Shown: positions 45,801-57,800 of the stretch, one piece after another
Numbering within the stretch: the stretch's first letter is position 1
Layout: every line of letters begins with the position of its first letter
NCBI GenBank assembly: GCA_963924555.1
Contig: OZ004596.1
Location: 2,914,001 to 2,978,000 of the forward strand
Direction of reading: 5' to 3'
Source of the DNA: Crambe crambe
Taxonomy: Eukaryota > Porifera > Demospongiae > Poecilosclerida > Crambeidae
Length of the DNA stretch: 64,000 bases
Notes under the pieces: generated by a model
Databases searched by the model: none
Seen by the model: only the letters and a program-made list of their open reading frames with translations
Told to the model about the DNA's origin: nothing
Position numbers and translations under genes: made by a program

Positions 45801-48800
45801 GTACAGACACTGCTAGCTGGCTAAACTGAAAGGCTTCACAATTATATTGTTACTAAGCACTCTTAGTTTATGCTGAGGGTTAGCACTTCAGTGCTTTTCA
45901 TTAACCCTCAGCGTATGTGCGAGGGTTACAGTACTCGTCTGGTTACATTCACCATGCTTCAATTTCAGCCATATTAATGTCTAGATGATACTCTCCAGTG
46001 TTTAAATTGAGTCGACTTTTGGAAAAGCCGGAAAGAAGGGCAAGATCCCTAGCTCCATACTATATAGCTTATCATATGATGCACCTCTGTGCTGCTGACC
46101 ATTACCTACTCTACCTGTTTAGGCTGCGTGAAACTACAGAGTGAGCTGTGGACTGGTGTAGAGTGACAGCATAAAATATGAATGAAAACTTGGTGTCTTT
46201 TCTACAACGGTTTTATGTAGCCATTATCTGCTCAATTTCTGCAAATGCATTATAAATTTTGATACTAAGCACTCTTGGTGTGTGCCGAGGGTTAGCACTT
46301 CAGTGCTTTTCATTTTATTATGATCCTCTTTAGCTATTGTCCCCAGAAAAAAAATAGAGCGGTAAATTATGTCACTGCGCATGCGCGTAATCAGTCGCAC
46401 GCGAGATCGTCAGTGTGGATAGGCTGAGTTTCGAACTAACTGTAGAGCTAGAGTCGAGTAAGGTATCGAAGAGGTAGTGAAAAGTCATTATTCCAAGCGC
46501 ATAAGCTTAAAAGCCTACCTTACCGCTGGTGCTGGATTCTCTCCGTGCACTAGCTAGCTGAGCCAGACTATAGCTAGCTTTTATTGAAGTCTAAGCTTTT
46601 ATAGTAGCTTGGCGCTAGCGCGCTCTGGGGACAGCCCTGCTAGCTAGGTCATAGCTATGTAGTCTACATAGGTTATTTTTGCTTTTACTGCTCATGGATT
46701 TGGTTTTCTTGCTACTTTCTCAAGCCACCTTTTGCTCTCATTCAAGGGCCTCTTTCTGGTAGGCACCCTCTACTGTTGACTTTTATATTAGTTCTGTATC
46801 TCCCATGCCAATGCTTTTTGAGATTGTTGATATTTATAAGGGTCATTGCTGGCACTCATTGTCAAGTTACGTGAGCTGATCATAGAGAAAAGAAAATGGC
46901 ATAACAGCGGCATGACTGACTATCTGTGCTTTTGAACGGAAGGTAGCACATGATTTTTGGCTCTTCTATGTACACAGTCAAGAGGACTCCAGCTGAAAGG
47001 AAGTTGGGTTCAGATCTTAGCTGGAAAGTAAAAACCATTTGAAATTAGGCACCTTGATAGTGTACAAAGGAATGCTACACCCTCAGGCCTGTGATATCCA
47101 ATATTAGACAGATCTGACGACCATGATGGGTGTATCAAGGCCAGCAATGTGGTGGTATTCCATAGTGATCGAGCTGAGAAAAAAACCCCCCTACACTGAG
47201 AAAGCTACTACTCTCCATGATAAGCTTTATTATGATGCAGGTATAATCAACAGGCAAGTGAGGTACCTCCAGCTCAACCACCATCACAGCCTGGGGCAGT
47301 GACAACTCCAGCTGCCTATGGTGAGTGCTTTACTGTACTCTTATAAGTGAATTAAAAGGCCATGTAGGGTTAGTATGTACTTTTACCTATAGCAGTTTCT
47401 GTGAACAAACATCAAAATAAGTGGTCTGGGTTTAGGTAGTGATGTGATTGAAAGCAGCATAATTTTGGTGTTTGTTCAGAGAAACTGCTATAGGTAAAAG
47501 TACAGACTTTTTTAAGCATAATTTTTTCCCCCTTCACTTGTTTGTTTACTTTTTATGTGACCTTTACTTAATTCAAATACTCTGGCTGCTGGCCTTGCAC
47601 ACGCACGTGATAGTGACAGATGCTTCAAAGGAAACCTCTCTTTGTTGTTTTTAAAGAGCAGGCTATGCCATCTTTAGAGAGGTCTGTCATATTAATGATG
47701 TACCTAGCTCATCAATAAGATAGTGGTTAATTAAGCCTCGGTGCACACATGCTGCAGTGAAGCTTACGGTAGTCATTATCTGTTCCCACTCTATCAGCTA
47801 TATGGCGTGTGCAAATGATGTCATTTTAAAATAGCTGACAGTGTAGTTTATATTGAAAGTCATTCGATAGGAGTGAGTAGATAACGATGACTCAGCCAAC
47901 CAGCCAAATTAAATCTAGAAGCTGCAGCGGAGAAGCTGGCAGAATGGGAGAGAGAAGACAAATGGGTGAGAGACAAATAAAGAAGACAGAAACAGACTAA
48001 TGAATTCAAGAAGCTAGGTAGAGGAGAGAAGCAGGGAGCTGACATATTGTGCTTTTATGTTTATCTTCCTTTCAGCTTCTCTACTGCAGCTACTAACCTC
48101 ATTTGTCAGATTGGCAGGCAGAAGTATATTATGCTAGCCTTAGCCCCCTCTGGGTATAATCCTGAAAGACTGTTATAAATGTGATGATCCTGCTTACTGG
48201 TAATCAGAGTTATTCTGTGATAACAGCTAAAAATAATTCTTATAGTATATGTAATTAGTATCAGAGAGAGCAGTAGCTCTTTCTATGTAGGGATGATCCT
48301 CAAAAGAATTGAGACACAGCAGAGCACCATACTATATTACTTGATAATGCACATGTGCGTTATATCTAAAAGTAAGCAACAAGGTGTGGCTAGGATCATG
48401 TTCGTTGAACTTTTTGGTGGTGGTGGTCGTCATCATCGACCAAGACATACTCTGTGCAGCTATATAGTTAGTGATCAACATTATTTAGACTTTGCTTACT
48501 ACCGTACTTGCTTGACAGCTTCTACTGCTTCAGAGAATAGTAGCTACAGTTAGGTACTGCTAAATAACGACCCCCACCTTATGCATGCATGAAGTTAGGT
48601 TTATACTTCCATGTGCACTCAGTGAATTGAAACTGTAGCTAGCTATAGGTGTGTGTTGACCAGTACAATCTCAATCTCTTCACAACTATTTCTTTGGTGA
48701 CATAGATTCGCTGATGTATTTCAGATGCTTGTACATCCTTGGCCTCCTGTGTTAAATTGGAACACTTGACTTGCTCATCATAATTATTGGGCTGTGCTAT

Positions 48801-51800
48801 GACATGGAACTGTCCAGGAGAACTGTACATGCTCAAGAAACTTTAAGAATCTTTCATCTGTCCCTCTGCACACACAGAATAAATATTTCACAGAAAATGA
48901 AATTACATACCAAGTAGAAAAACTAAATAATGTAAGTAAGTAATATTTCTGCTCTTACATGCACTCTAGAGCTTCATTCTTCCCATCTCAGTACTTACTA
49001 CTGTCATAAAAGAGCTGGAAATTACATGCCATCTTTTCTCAACCATTGCTCAGCAAACGCTGGTAGTTCAGTGAGGCCAACACCATTTTTTTCCAATTAG
49101 ACGTCGCATACTAACACTTTATATTGGCAACCCTGTCCCATGTCAGGAGATAGTAGTCTAGAGCTTACGAATACAGCACTAGTCAGCCATGAAAGCTTTG
49201 TGCACGGAGAATCCATCAGCAGAGAGTCGTGTGGAAAATCACCAACAACTAAGGTGGGCTTTCCAGCTTATATCAACTAAGTTACCTTGTTGCTCTTCCC
49301 TAGGCTTTAGTTGGCATTCTTATAGCATGAACTAGCAGCTAGCTAGCTGAGCTGGATAGACCTTATTCATGTAACAACCTTTACCACTAACCACTCAAAA
49401 TTCTTCTTGGTATGCAGTTGGCCCGTGAAATTACATACCAAGTAGAAAAAGAAAATACGTAATGTAATGTAATCTAATCTAAATAATCAAAGCATGTTTC
49501 TTTCCTGCGTACCACAGAGCTTTGCTGCCATCATGGATCTCTAAAGTACTATCGTCCTTCTCCATGCAATTAACTTAGATTGCCTAACTCTACTTCATTT
49601 TGGACTGCGCATCAGGTCAGAAATTGTACTACCCGTACATATTATGCTGTTGTTCTACACCGGTCCACAGACACAAAGCTCACTTGTAGTCTAGCCTTTC
49701 TCATCGAGTAGGTAATGGTCAGAAGCGTAGTGTGCACACTATATGGAGTAGTGAAACCTTACCTTCTTTCTGGAATAAAGCCTTATCCAAGAATTAGCTC
49801 AATTTAAACACTGGGGCTGTATAATGTACTGTATCCTCATATGAAAACAATCCCTGCATTTATATATCCTGCCTATAGTCAGTTGTAAATGTAGGAATTG
49901 TTTTCATACGAGGCTGCAGTACATTATGCGCCCCAGCTTGATTTTAGTCGTAAATGTAGGGATTGTTTCATATGAGGCTGCAGTACATTATAATAAGGGA
50001 AAAAGCATTTCGTGAAATGAAAAAAAAAAATGTAGGGATGACCACTGCTCAAAAAGTAAGGAAACAAGAAGGATGCAATCTTTGTTCTGCATATCCAGCC
50101 AACAATCCCTACATATATGTCGGGTAGCTTCAGATTGTAGTGTAGTAATGTACGTATATGTAGGGATTGTTGGCTGGATATGCAGAACAAAGATTGATCC
50201 CATTCCCATCCTTCTTGTTTCCTTACTTTTTTTGAGCAGTGGTCATCCCTACATCTTTTTTCATTTGCTTTTTCCCTTACTTGTTCCTGATCTTTTTTCC
50301 TCTCTTTTATGGTTTTAGTTATGTCATTCTTCTATGTGTATGCAGGGACAGATGAAAGAAGAATAGTTCTCCAATAGCATATCAGCCCAATCATTATCAA
50401 CGAGTCAAGGTGTTGTTTATTGTTGAGCTATACTTGGAGGTCAAAGATGCTGAAATAGAGTCTATCGGTAGATGGATTGGTGAATCTAAATCCCCGAGTT
50501 GATACAGTAGTCTATCATCATTATATAATAATTAGACAACAAGACCTAGGGATCTAAGTTATTTAGAGACCCGAGGGCCCTGGGCTATAGCGACCCGAGC
50601 GCAGCGAGGGCGCTACTAAGGGCCCGAGGGTCTCTAAATAACTTAGATCCCGTTGGTCAAGTTGCCTAACTTATTTAGAACATAGCAACATAGTTTTGGA
50701 ACTTAGACTAAAGTAGAAAGGCTTCAAATGAATTGCTAAAGTTAGCTAGTCAGCCATGAAAGCTTCGTGCATGCAAAATCCAGCAGCTGAAAATCACCAG
50801 AACTAAGGTAGGCATTCTAGCTTATACGCTTGAAAATATGAACTAACTAAGCTTTCTACGCTACCTTCGGTACCTTGTTACTTTTTTCCAGGCTTTAGTT
50901 GGTACTTACTAGCATCAGGAGGTGAGAAACTAGCTTTCACCATAATGGTTTTTTCTATTTCTAACACACGCCCACCAGGCGGGGTTGGTTGGTTACTATG
51001 GATTCATAACAATATTTCTAATTGCTGCCCACCACAGGGTACTAAGTGCCTTTAGCTACGGTAGTAGGTTTACTAAGTGCCATAGGCTCTTAGTAAACCC
51101 TGGTAGGTTACTAAAGAAAATAATGAGGTCTAAAAAACAAAGTAACTGTTTTAACTAGAGCTAGCTAGCCAGAGACAGCTGAGTAGTATTATAATTTCGA
51201 ATAATTGGATATCAAATACATGCGCATGCGTATTATAGAAAAGATGGCTTCCACTAATTGAATTAGTCCAGTGCTGTGCTCCGTAGTGTCTCCTTTTTCA
51301 TCGACTCTTTCGAGGATTGAGTAGAAAAGATCGTAGTTGGTAGAATTTGGAGTGGATTTATCCAGAAATCATAGCTGTAGCTTGAGGGGTTCAAGAGATA
51401 TGGTTGTCTAAGAAGAATAATAATTATAGAAGAAGAAGAATTCAGAGGTTTACCTGCTTGCCGTATTTCTGAAACAGTAAGATCACTGGTCCTGAAACTT
51501 GGTCTGCACATTGTAGTAGGCTCTAGTAGGCTGGATAATGATTCACAGTAGCTTTTGTTAGGTGTAAGTGGGGGAACTAAAATTTCACTTTTGTATTAGT
51601 CCATAGGTGGCGCGCGCGGCCGTCCGAGTCATCCCTACATAGAGAGTGCTACCGCACTCTCTGATACACCCCAGCTAGAGTTTAGGCCATCACTTAACGT
51701 TTTATTTTTCACTCTCATATGTGACCTTATTTGCATTGTAGCGAAAATTAAAAAAAAAATTGCTATGTTGATATTCATTATCTATGGCCCTCTGGCTCTC

Positions 51801-54800
51801 TACTGCACAAGTTTCAAAACTCTAGCTCCTATGATGCCTGAGGAACAGCTCCTAGAAAACTCCAGGTAGCGTCCATTAGAGTTTTGAATAAGCTGAATAA
51901 GCAACGTAAACATTAAATCCGTTCACTCCCGCAGACTACTAAAAGTTGAGTGGGTGTGGTTTCGAACTAGAGTCGGAGAGAAGCTAGTTTCTCGCCTCCT
52001 GGCGCTAAGAGTGCCAACTAAAGCTCAGCAAAGAGCAACAAGGTACCGAATGTAGCTTAGTTCATTTTTCAAACGTATAAGCTAGAAAGCCTACCTTAGT
52101 TCTGGTGATCTTCCACATGACTTTCTGTTCCGTGCACGAAGCTTTCATGGCTGGCTAGCTAGCTTTAGCGCTTTATTTGAAGTCTTTCTACTTTAGTCTA
52201 AGCTCTAAAACTTTGCCAGATATTAGTTTAGGGATCATAATTGTGATTTATACAGAAAAAAAATTTATTGTTAAAAAATTATTAATTCACAAAAAATTCT
52301 CCTACGTAATAATTAATTATTTCGCTACAATGTATATTTTCGCAAATCCGGTCACATATATATATAAGTAAAGAAGAAAATTTTTTTATTATAAATGTAG
52401 GGATAGTTAATTTGTCAAAAAAAGGTGGAACTGGGTGAGATTAGGCAAGGATGAAGTCGAATGTGGGTTCATCATCTAGTGACTGCACCCAGATTTGACT
52501 CATTCTTTCAGCTCTTGTTCCAATTTTTTTCCGACCAGTTAACTGGTCATCCTTAGCTGCTCGATCAGCCCGCTAGATTTCATTTCTAGATAATGCACAC
52601 CTCACAGGTAGCTGCTTATGCATCAAAGTTTACACACTGTCCTTACAGCTATATCTAATAGCAGCTGACTTTAGAGAAGAAATGCTTTTGTTTGAAAACT
52701 TCAAAAGTGATTGAGAGTCATGGCGATGTTTACGCATGCGCATTATGCTCAATGGCTTCTTTGTATAGTCAACTGTACTAAGAAAGCGGCTTTTTTTTTC
52801 TGAGTGAACTACTGATGGGACATGGACCTGGTCTGAGTAATATGGAACAAAGCTCAAGCATAGCCCAATTTTTTCTCCAGCATTAGATGATGATTATGAT
52901 TAAGAACCTGAAGAATGAAATTATGCCTTTTATTATTCTTTGTGTGGAGTTTTTCAGCCTCCAAAACTCCTGCATGATAAGAATGTGCATAAAAGACATG
53001 GTAAGCAGCCATAGCAGCTACAGCTTGAGAAAATCCAACTTCATTTTGCTATGGAAGGGCATAGGTCATCCCTACATAGAGAGCACTCTGAATATATATA
53101 TATAATGGCTGTGTTAGGCTGTAACATTGTTTTCGGCTTCTTCATAGATTACACAAATTCTAGTTATCAGCAAAGTGGAATGTATGGAGCATATCCTCAA
53201 GTTTCCCAGCAAACTACTATGAACACTTCATACCCTTCTGTTGTTGGGACTACTGTCTATAGTGCCAGTTCAACAGCGCCTGCTTATGCGAATGCGCAAC
53301 AACCAGTCTCCACTGCAACCTATAGTGCTGGACAGACTGCTACTGGATATGGAATGCCTCCCAATCCACCTGTGGCAAGCTATGCTGGTTACCCAGCTCC
53401 TGTGGCCACAGGAACTGTTGGAGCTACTGCTCCACCTCCCCCTCCTGTGGTAGGAACTGATGGGGGACAATATGGAATTCGACCTCCAAGTCAGCAAGGC
53501 ACTGGAGAGGTATGAAGCATGAGTAGAATGTTTGTTTTTGTTTGTTTTTCAAGAGAAACCTCTTACCAAGTAGAAAAATGATTAGAACCATAGATACTTA
53601 TAACTATGCCACACAAGTGGTGGGGTTTTGAACTGGAGTCGGAGAGAAGCTAGTTTCTTGCTACGAAGCAACAACAAGGCACTGAAGGTAGCATTCAGCA
53701 AGCATGGTATAAGGATCAAAATTACGTAGTACGTGGCATCTAATTATGTAGCTAAGGGGAAAAATACTGTATTCCGTTCTACTGGCCTCACTAAATGGCT
53801 TAGAAAGAGAAGATGCATAGTAGTAAGTACTGAGAGGAAGAATGAAGCTTAACATTATTTATATTTTTAGCATTAATTTTTCTACTTGTTTAAAAAAAAA
53901 AAATTTTTAAGGACACAAGTAGAAAAATGATATGACTAATCATGAGCCTGGTTGAGTACCACAGTGTGGTTTAAGTGACTGATAAAGGCTCATGTCGCAT
54001 AGCAGCTCATGAATACTGCTCATAAAGGTTCATGAAAGCTCATAAGCTTGGGCGACTAATGGGCCAAAGGTTCATGAGCTACTCATGAGTTAGCCACAAA
54101 TTTGTTTTTTGTTGTTTGTATATGCCATCTTCAAGTTATAAGCTATTGCTAAGAAAACATAGTTCAGTGAAGCCTGCAGACATAGCATATGTACACAGAT
54201 TGACATAGCTTACGATCCTATGATTCAAATTCTGACAAGTGAGCTTAGACTAAAGTAGAAAGGCTTCAAATATTTATAGTGTCAAAGCTAGCTACTCAGC
54301 CATGAAAGTTTCATGCAAAGAGAATCCAACACAGGGGCTGGAGTTTCCAGTATCATTTTTCTACTTGGTATTTGGTACCCTTAAAAAAATTAAAATTGCA
54401 TACTCAAGTAGAAATTCCATACCACCAAAGCAAAATTAAATTACATACCAAGTAGAAAATTACATACCTAAGATAGTTTGATGAGACCAGTAATGAAATT
54501 TTTTTTCCATATCTACGTAAATAGTCTTTAATATGAGCTTAGGGTCCTTGATCTTTCCAATCACCTGTACATCAATTGAGTAGCACTTCATAAATCTTAC
54601 TGTTGAGTGGCAGGCAACTTGCATTCATAAAAGCCATAATGCTTACCACAAGGCACAATCCACTTAGATAAGCCTAGTGCCTAAAAGCTAGCCTATTACA
54701 ATTGGAGCATGCCATTATTGCAGGAGGTACATATGCCTGGGGCATTTTAGAGTGTAGACCTAGATATTCAAAGGTCATAAGACTGTATGAACTAAAACTC

Positions 54801-57800
54801 CTTTCTCTTCTACCCTTGCTCTACTTGTTCTCAGAAGGCTACAATGAAATACTACTGCATCTGCACAGAAGAGGGAAGAATTTTTAAAAATCTAAAATTC
54901 ATTCGAAAAAAAATTGACTTTTGTTCTGTTTCTTTATAATAAGATCGACACACCGACTTACTGGCTATAGTCATCGGCACCTAGAGACTGATCTTTGCTA
55001 TTAGTTTTTACTAAGGTTCTATTTCACAATTCAGTGATTGATAGCACTTGTAACACTAGCTAGTCTTTCTCTGCCATTTTGAAGCCAGTTCACGTGTACT
55101 GATAACTAAATCCTAGGGAAGAGCAACAAACAATGTATGAGCAACAAGGTACTGAAGGCAGCACAGATTAATAGCTTAGTTTATAAGCTGGATGGAATTT
55201 CAAACTGGAGTCAGACAGAACCTAGTTTCTTGCTTCCTGGTACTACAAGGCGCCAACTAAAGCCCAGCAAAGAGCAACAAGATCCGAAGGTTTAGTTTAT
55301 ATAATTGAGCATAAGCTTATAAGCTGGATTAGTTCTGGTGATTTTTCATGTGACTCTCTGCTGTTCGATTCTCCGTGTACAAAGCTTTCATGGGTTAAGA
55401 TTTAGTTATATATTTTTCTACTATGTAATTAAGGACAAATTGTATACTAAGTAGAAAGACTGCTGCACTATTAGCTTTTTGCAAGCAGGAGAAAAGGTTA
55501 TGAGAACCATGCTCAGCAGATAGAAAAATATAAGTAGCATGTGCAGTTATGGAACTATATTTATGTGCATGCATACCGTAATCGTATAAATTTTCGGAGG
55601 TTTACAATTTCGTGATTTCCGGAGCTGTTCCTATAATAAAAAATTTCCGCAGGTCTAATTTTCGTAGCAAGCACATGGAAAATAATGCATGCGCATAATA
55701 GCTATATCATTGCCTGCTGCTAGGGCCGAGTGACATGCATGATGGCTACCTTCTCGTGATTCGTGGCTACTACAGAGAAATCTAGATAGTCCCCCAAAAA
55801 GAAGAAAAGCTGAGCTGGCGACGCCAGACTAAAATCTAGACTGTTACTGAAGGCGAGACGCTTCGTTGTAGAAGAGAGACAGGATCCTGGTAATGAAGCA
55901 TGATACTTTCGTCTCACGGACTATCTGCTCCAGGTTTTTTTCCAGCTGCTATCGATATCGCATCGCATGCGCATCGTCGTCGTATATGACGTCATAGTAT
56001 ACTAAAACTTCGTTTATTATTTTCGAGGATTCTGATAGACTACGAAAATAACGAAAATAGAACCCCATCGAAAATTTATACGATTACGATAATTGATTTT
56101 GATGTGGTAGGTAATGGTTGTCAATGTTGAATACCACTGTGTAACAATATAAAATGGCATCCCACCATCTATTTGTGTTTTCTCTGCAATGGCTTGGAAG
56201 TAGATATTTTATTCTATGATTGTAGTAAGTACTAAGAAGTAGAATTATTTTTATACTTTGTGCTTATTATATATGTGACCGGCTCTGGGAAAACCCTCCA
56301 TCCGGTGAAAATTAAAATTTTTTTGTTATGGTAAGATTTATTATCTATGGCCCTTTGGCTCTTTATTGCGCAAATTTCAAAGCTATAGCCTTTATGACGC
56401 CTGAGGAATAGCTCTTAGAAAGATCGAGGTAGCGTCCATTAGCGTTATTGTTTTTTCGAGAAAAGCTGACTAAGCAACGTGAACATTATTTCCGGACATG
56501 CCCGTGGACTATTAAATTGACGGTGGGTGGGGTTTCGAACTGTAGTTAGTAAGAAGCTAGTTTCTTGCCTTTTGGCTCGAGAAAGGTCCAACCGAAGCTC
56601 CGAGAAGAGAAGCAAGGTACCGAAGGTAGCGCAGATAGCTTAGTAAGTTCATATTTCCCAGCGCATAAGCTGGAAAGCCTGCCTAAAGTTCAATGAATTT
56701 CAGCCTGACTAGAATCTCGTGCACGAAGCTTCAATGGCTGACTAGCTAACTTTAGCGCTTCATTTGAAGCCTTTGTACTTGTAGTCTGAGCTCCAAACTT
56801 AATCTGTGCTTTGTTCAAGGATCATAGTTGTCATTTATGCTTAAAAAAATTTTAGCCAAATTTTGGCACTGCCAACTAAACGTGCTCATATCTGATAATT
56901 GATTTTTGCACCGGACGGAGGGTTTTCCCAGAGCCGGTCACATATAGTATTTTTTCCTAAGTGCAACTACATACTAAGTAAAGTTATATTGGCAGGGTTT
57001 TCAGTAGCCTCGTTCCCAGGCCTTTTTTTTTTTTTCAGGGGGAGGGGGAAAATAGGGCCTGGTATACACTGATTGCGCATGCGCTAAAATGCCCCGGCAT
57101 TCCAGGGCCTCTGCATACTACATCGTAATATCATCTGCATACCTTTACTATTGCCTAAGAATAATGGGTGTGGTTAGTTTCCTAAGATTATTTTTGGAAG
57201 AGTTTTGCTTTGAAAGAGGAGCAGCGCCTGGCCATTCAACGATTTACAAGGGTAGACATGTCTTCGTGTGTGTCTCCCCACAGGTAGTCTCGCAAACCAG
57301 ACTTCAGGAAGAGTCTGTACTACCAAGTGCTTCCCTGGCTGGCTGTCAGAAAACCTGGTAGTGTCTCCACTCATCGCTCTGATAAACTCTTAGAAAGAGA
57401 CTGAGAGGCGTGAAATCGGTGGTCATCTCATCTCAAAACAGTATCTCTTGCTTCAGACTCGAGCCTTTGCACTGACAGTGTCTTCTTTTGTGATCCTGAA
57501 GCCCTGTTCGTGTCTAGGTGGAGGGGAAGCCTACTAGTATTGATTACTACGTCATAATAACCACGTGGCTGTCGTTATGACAATTAATCTTGTGCATTTG
57601 CAATCAGTGTATACCAGGCCCTATTTTAATGAGCCTGGGAATGAGGCTAGGTGTTCAGAAAATTCCCCAAGGGAGGGGGCGGGGGAGATACAAATATATG
57701 TATGGGTAGGGTTTTTAACTAAGTCAGAGAGAAGCTAGTTTCTTGCTTCCTGGCACTACAAAGTTCAAACTAAAGCCTAGAGAAGAGTATAGATAGCTTA

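Larger units (their letters stand above)
43085..47240 (+). other. FET intron 2
   Basis: A 4.2-kb intron. It holds sequence related (inverted) to the element at 55574-56092 in 43260-43560, a (G)GCTAGG-rich degenerate repeat at 44505-44585, the TTAA-type element at 45101-45724, a duplicated repeat around 45857-45930 and 46265-46320 (GGGTTAGCACTTCAGTGCTT), and an R1-type fragment at about 46430-46600. No gene was recognised. Confidence 0.6.
47321..53147 (+). other. FET intron 3
   Basis: A 5.8-kb intron made largely of repeats: a 127-bp inverted-repeat element (47377-47503), an R1 copy (49150-49370), nested inverted repeats (49811-50282), a GC-rich foldback (50534-50667), another R1 copy (50690-50960) and a GTGACCGG-type element (51717-52361). 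Between them no gene was recognised; 47560-48880 shows only short frames. Confidence 0.6.

Noticed and set aside
49924-50318. Three overlapping frames in the 50-kb palindrome
   Set aside because: They are mirror translations of the two arms of an inverted repeat.
53241-53497. Other frames over 53148-53509
   Set aside because: Shadows of FET exon 4, whose splice phases and composition fit the gene.
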